The notes under the pieces: generated by a model | What the model saw: the letters and a program-made list of their open reading frames with translations, nothing else | Told to the model about the DNA's origin: nothing | Database searches by the model: none | Made by a program: the position numbers and the translations under genes | Shown: positions 59,971 to 64,000 of the stretch, in pieces | How positions within the stretch are numbered: position 1 is the first letter of the stretch | Layout: the number at the start of each line of letters is the position of its first letter | Assembly (NCBI GenBank): GCA_023052935.1 | Contig: CM041292.1 | Span: forward strand, 144,301,143 to 144,365,142 | Direction: 5' to 3' | Length of the DNA: 64,000 nucleotides | Source: Piezodorus guildinii | Lineage: Eukaryota; Arthropoda; Insecta; Hemiptera; Pentatomidae

Positions 59971-60960
59971 AAAAAAAAATTGTCATTCGTTGCATTATGT
60001 CTAAAAGTAAGATAAAAGGCACACAGGATATTTTTAAACTATTCAATCGTTTATCGAAAATGGGAAAGTGTCTTGTACGTTTTGAAACTTTTATTTTATT
60101 ATAATGTAGCTGAGTTTTTATATACCAGTATCTACAAGGTCTCGTGAGAGTAATGAAATTAATATTTAAAATAGAAATAAAAAGAAATTTCAGGTCTAAG
60201 CAACTGTTTCAAATAAAATTGGGCTTATTTATATACTCGTTGTTACTTGTAAAAAAAAAAAGAAAAAAAAAACCTTGCAGATTATCAAACAATGGTTTAT
60301 TATTTCGCATTACATTACGGTAGAAAAATTTAATACCTGTGTAGGCCATTAACTTATATGCATATCAATAAAGTAATAAAATAGATTAAAACAAACGAAT
60401 CAGCAACATTGTCAATATATATTCAAAGGGAAATGACCAATCACTACTGCTTAGTTAAAAACGCTATACCTCCTCTATTCCTTGACCGATTTCAATGGTT
60501 CCGTTTTTGTTTTGAAGGATCTTTATATGATCTTGTTATTCATAATAGAGGGAGCGGCGTGGTCTAGTGGGTAGAGCGCTAGTCTACTGTGCTCCGGGTC
60601 CTGGGTTCAAATCCCGGCTGTGACCGGAATATTATTTATTCTGTAATTTCAGCCGGGGGCGATCCTGAGGTATAGAGACCCTCCTGGGGCACACCCAGCC
60701 CCGATCAAGTAGGTAGGTTTTTTTTTTCATAATAATGTTATTAAAAAGTGCGGTGGACAGACGGATTTTTTTTTCGTTTATACATTTCATGAATCAGACC
60801 TTAACTTTTTTTTTTTTTATAGCTACATTATAATAAAATAAAAGTTTCAAAACATCCAAGATGCTTTCCCATTTTCAATAAATCGTTGATTAGTTAAAAA
60901 ATAGTCTGTTCATCTTACTTTTAGACATGTTGCAATGACAATTTCTTTTTTTTTTTTTTT
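59971..60960. repeat. Foldback of about 1 kb with 145-bp arms, split by a SINE
   Basis: The left arm (59971-60119) and right arm (60815-60960) are inverted copies: AATTGTCATTCGTTGCA with TGCAATGACAATT, ATGTCTAAAAGTAAGAT with ATCTTACTTTTAGACAT, GAAAATGGGAAAG with CTTTCCCATTTTC, and TTTTGAAACTTTTATTTTAT with its inverse, then TAATGTAGCT. The interior holds CTTGACCGATTTCAATGG (60480-60497) and the inserted SINE. No frame of note. Confidence 0.88.
60548..60725 (+). mobile_element. tRNA-derived SINE with target duplication
   Basis: Head GGAGCGGCGTGGTCTAGTGG has a strong A box; GGTTCAAATCCCGG is a strong B box 40 bases on, with an anticodon-arm-like stretch between. A body of about 90 bases (GCCGGGGGCGATCCTGAGG, CCTCCTGGGG) ends in a T run. 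TTCATAATA at 60539-60547 and 60726-60734 flanks it. This is the best preserved SINE here. A plain tRNA gene is less likely because acceptor pairing is poor and the body follows directly. Confidence 0.82.
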
Positions 60961-63524
60961 TTTTTTTTTTTTTGCATTTGTAGCTTACATTATAACGTGT
61001 TTGGATTTATATTTCAAAAGGGGATTTACCCAAGGTGAATGATCCCTCTGAAATTTGGACATTCCCATTCGTTAAAAAAAAAAAATAAAATAAATCTCCG
61101 TATATACTAAGTAGATCAGATTTATTTTATTGGTGATTGCAGTTCTAGAGAAATTTACGTTTTCCATACCACGTCGATGGATTTTTGAAGAGCATCATTG
61201 TAGGAATTCGACCTATACGTATCATATTTCCCTGCCCATTTCGAAAAGAACGACAGACAGTAATCCAGGCCGACAATTGATGGCCAGGCTTGGTTTCTGG
61301 AAAACTCCTACACTGGGATATAGCTATCCAAAGGGTTTAGTCTTTTTATACGTCAGCTTGAAACCCCCTCTCATAAAAAACAAAGGCCCTTTAAAAATGT
61401 CGATTTGTTTTACTTTAAAAAAAATACATAGCTGTGAAGTATTCAACCAAAATATACAATTCATTTGTTACAAAGAATTAGGTCATTGTTTTTCTGTTTT
61501 GTGTTTCACACCGTTCGATGATAAAGAGTAGAATTAGTTGGGTTAATGGAAGATAGAGTCTAAGCGGCACCTCTACCTATAGTGGTTCCTACATCCAACT
61601 TCTTTTCAGCGTTCTACGTGGTTGTCGTGAATATTGTTTGTCTGCCCTGTTGCCTTAATATTAGTGAGTTTGGATGTTCATGTAAGTTGGATCTTTTCTT
61701 TAATGAATGGAATGATGACTGTGAATGGTGAAACCATGCCATGAAGCTTTTTAATAGTGCTAAAGAATGTTTAATTATTAAGCTTTTTTTCGTAAGACTA
61801 CTACTACTACCACTATTATATTTAGTAATGAAGTTTGAAATAGAAGTAAATTTTGGTACTGAAATATCAGTAATTTTATTTCAGCCTTTGTACTGTTATT
61901 TCAGTGATTCAGTTAAGTGAAAAATCGACCACTAAATAATTATTAATATTTCAAAAACTATGCATATTTTGAAAACAATATGAGTAAAGTACCATTTGAA
62001 ATATTATCAAATTTCTCACTCTCTAATTATATTAATTTATCAGTATTGTTAATACTCATATTAAATTTTTGGACATGAAGCTTTGCTGACATGATCGCAT
62101 GGAAGCAGGTTTAATAGTTATTAGACTTTTAAAATGTTTTTAAGCGAGTAAAAATCATGTCGCGATTAGAAACTAGAATAACTTATATAAATTCAAATAA
62201 GTTTATTTTAAGGCGAAAAGCGGCACCCACGTATGAAATTAATTCACATTCATGTTGCGAATAGTGACAATAATCATAGAATATGTTTAAAAATTTAAAC
62301 AAATGGAGTAATTATGAACAAACGTTAGTGCTGTATTATAATTTTATTTATTTCAATTACTTTATTCGTTGTACATATTTGAAAGGATAACTTATTGACC
62401 GATAGTCCGAAGTTGTATGTACGTGGGTTACTACATGCAGTTTTTATTACTTATAAGTATTAAAAAAAAATTAAATATGCCCAAGCGAAGCCGCGGAATA
62501 CAGCTAGTATTAAGTAAAATATATAACAAATATGAGAAATTTACAAAATATGAAGGTTGCCTTCAGTGGGGTGACCCCAGATTATGGAAAACCTCCTGGA
62601 ATACACTCGGCATTTTTAAAGCGGGTACCTGAAATTCGCGAAAACCTGACAGTTGAGTGAAATATTGCCATAATAATCACCTAGCCGGACCGTTCGCCTA
62701 GGAGCAGCACGAAACTTTTTTATCGAAATCGAAAGAATGACTCAAGACTATAGTTATAGAAATAAAGAGTTTTTTTTTTTTACAGTAGTAATAATTTCAG
62801 ATAGTGTAATATGATTTATATAGCGAGAAATATAAATCTCATAACGTTGTATAAATATAAAGCACTGGGGTTATCAAAATAAATATTAATATAATTAAAT
62901 GACAGCACTTAATTCTCGTGGAAATTAATTAAAGTAACTGCCAGAGATTATTATTACACGGAGTGGTCTACAATGCGGACTTAGCGAGAAGAAAATGAAA
63001 CTGCGTGGCTTATCTCCCACTCGTCCTTAGTTTAAACTGCTTCATTCAATTTACTGTGCGTTGTTTGCATTTATTTACCCAGGAAATAGTCTATTCACTT
63101 TTATGGACTCACGTGATAATTAAACATCATGTTATTGATATTGTATGGAGAATGTAATGTTTTTATTTGATTTAGTATAATCGAAATATGATATGTCTAT
63201 TATAAAAAAAAAAACAAAAAAAAAAACTAATACGCCAGAGGTGATAAACTTACTGTAGTTTTTATATCAATTAATAACATTTTATTTATTTTTTAAAATT
63301 TTTCAACCATTTATTTCTTTACAATAACTTGGGTTCTTCATTCACTTCGGTTATTATATCTCTTTCTCAAGCTAACGATAAGCGTGTTTTAAAAATAACA
63401 AATGTTCAATTACGAAAACATAATTACAACATTTAGATACGTTTAACATATATACATAGAGAGAGATTGTTTTTAGTGAATTCCTATTATCTTAAGTTCT
63501 TGTCTTTGATTTTTCGCTACTATT
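60961..63524. other. AT-rich region, no certain gene
   Basis: A 133-codon plus frame (61130-61531) is unrecognised and turns A/T-rich. 61590-61610 resembles 15930-15960. The 71-codon frame at 62417-62632 shows no domain. Confidence 0.35.
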
Positions 63525-64000
63525 TTACTGCATCTAATCCTTCCAATTCAAAGTCCTCCGAACAATAGTTAATGCTCCTAATTACGTTACCAACTCTACC
63601 CTACACCACGACCTTAAAATTCCGTTTATTTTAGACCTGGTACCATCCAAATTTCATCAGAACCTTAGTCATCAGCCTAACCCTCTAGCACAATCTCTAT
63701 CCAGTACCACCTATCCCTACAATCCTCCTCGAAGATTGAAACGGCAGTGGCCGCGAGACGTATTGTAAACGTTTAAATTGGAGTTCTGACACTGGTCAGA
63801 TCCTCTACTCATGTAATGTATGTTTGTGGCTATTGCGCCCTAGTTCGGCCTCCACTGATTCACACCAGTGACGCGGCTGAGAGCGAGGGTCTAGGATCTC
63901 TTGGATTCCGCTTTTTCCTCCACAAGTGGATGGAAAAGCCCAGTCTGGGCTCCCTATAGAACTTGTATATTTTGTATATAGTTATGTTTGTTTGAATGGT
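63525..64000 (+). mobile_element. Jockey-type 3' end, GC-richer subfamily, at right edge
   Basis: QSKVLRTIVN-like, NAPNYVTN and LHHDLKIPF blocks in broken frames, then PPRRLKRQWPRDVL and a stop near 63766, followed by a 3' UTR with TCCACTGATTCACACCAGTGACGCG and GGATCTCTTGG as at 31870-31950. No tail before the edge. Confidence 0.8.

Noticed and set aside
60548..60620. Functional tRNA gene
   Set aside because: A and B boxes are good, but acceptor pairing is poor, a SINE-type body follows, and direct repeats flank the whole unit.
61130..61531. 133-codon plus frame as a gene
   Set aside because: No recognisable domain, falls into A/T-rich sequence, no splice or promoter context.

Overview
The window looks like intergenic or intronic DNA from a large, AT-rich, repeat-laden animal genome, almost certainly an insect or close arthropod. 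The evidence is Jockey- and I-type non-LTR retrotransposons with insect-style 3' tails, a gypsy-type LTR element with AGTTA...TAACT LTR ends and a TATA target duplication, mariner-superfamily fragments, tRNA-derived SINEs, and long (TA)n and (CA)n tracts. I cannot name the species; a hemipteran is a guess. No complete host gene is visible. Two or three short exon-like stretches are offered tentatively.

Layout. 1-4100: Jockey-type element on the minus strand with an intact ORF1 and an ORF2 (endonuclease plus reverse transcriptase) broken by one frameshift and cut by the window edge. 4300-16250: mostly AT-rich DNA with a SINE-like unit, one copy of a roughly 0.8 kb dispersed repeat, a foldback around 10 kb, an old reverse transcriptase fragment and a Jockey 3' end. 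16.25-17.29 kb: a foldback of about 1 kb with diverged arms near 400 bp. 21.2-25.75 kb: a cluster of a hairpin insertion with 15-bp flanking repeats, a non-LTR tail, an internally deleted mariner with TA duplication and matching TIRs, a 5'-truncated I-type element with RNase H, and an older RT fragment abutting its tail. 28-35.4 kb: AT-rich DNA with a SINE, a GC-richer Jockey tail, the second copy of the 0.8 kb repeat and another Jockey 3' end.

36.45-41.52 kb: the centrepiece, a 5,073-bp gypsy-type LTR retrotransposon on the minus strand. It has 200-bp and 92-bp LTRs, a tRNA-Phe primer site, a polypurine tract, gag, protease, RT/RNase H and integrase, and a perfect TATA target duplication. 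It is defective: two in-frame UGA codons, two frameshifts, loss of the RT motif A segment, and a 108-bp deletion in the 5' LTR. Yet the aligned LTR bases are identical, which suggests a recent insertion. 41.58-64 kb: a near-perfect palindrome, tRNA-like SINEs, further Jockey 3' fragments, a 135-bp insertion with a 13-bp target duplication, an RNase H relic, a second mariner-superfamily relic, a foldback carrying an inserted SINE, and a final Jockey 3' end leaving the right edge.

The most unusual recurring signal is a short structural motif, CTGATGA-T-hairpin-GAAAC (or close variants), seen in at least five separate repeat units. It resembles a hammerhead ribozyme core with one extra U, and two carriers sit between 13- and 15-bp direct repeats. 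This points to a family of small retroposed units, perhaps Penelope-like termini, but neither activity nor family is proven here.
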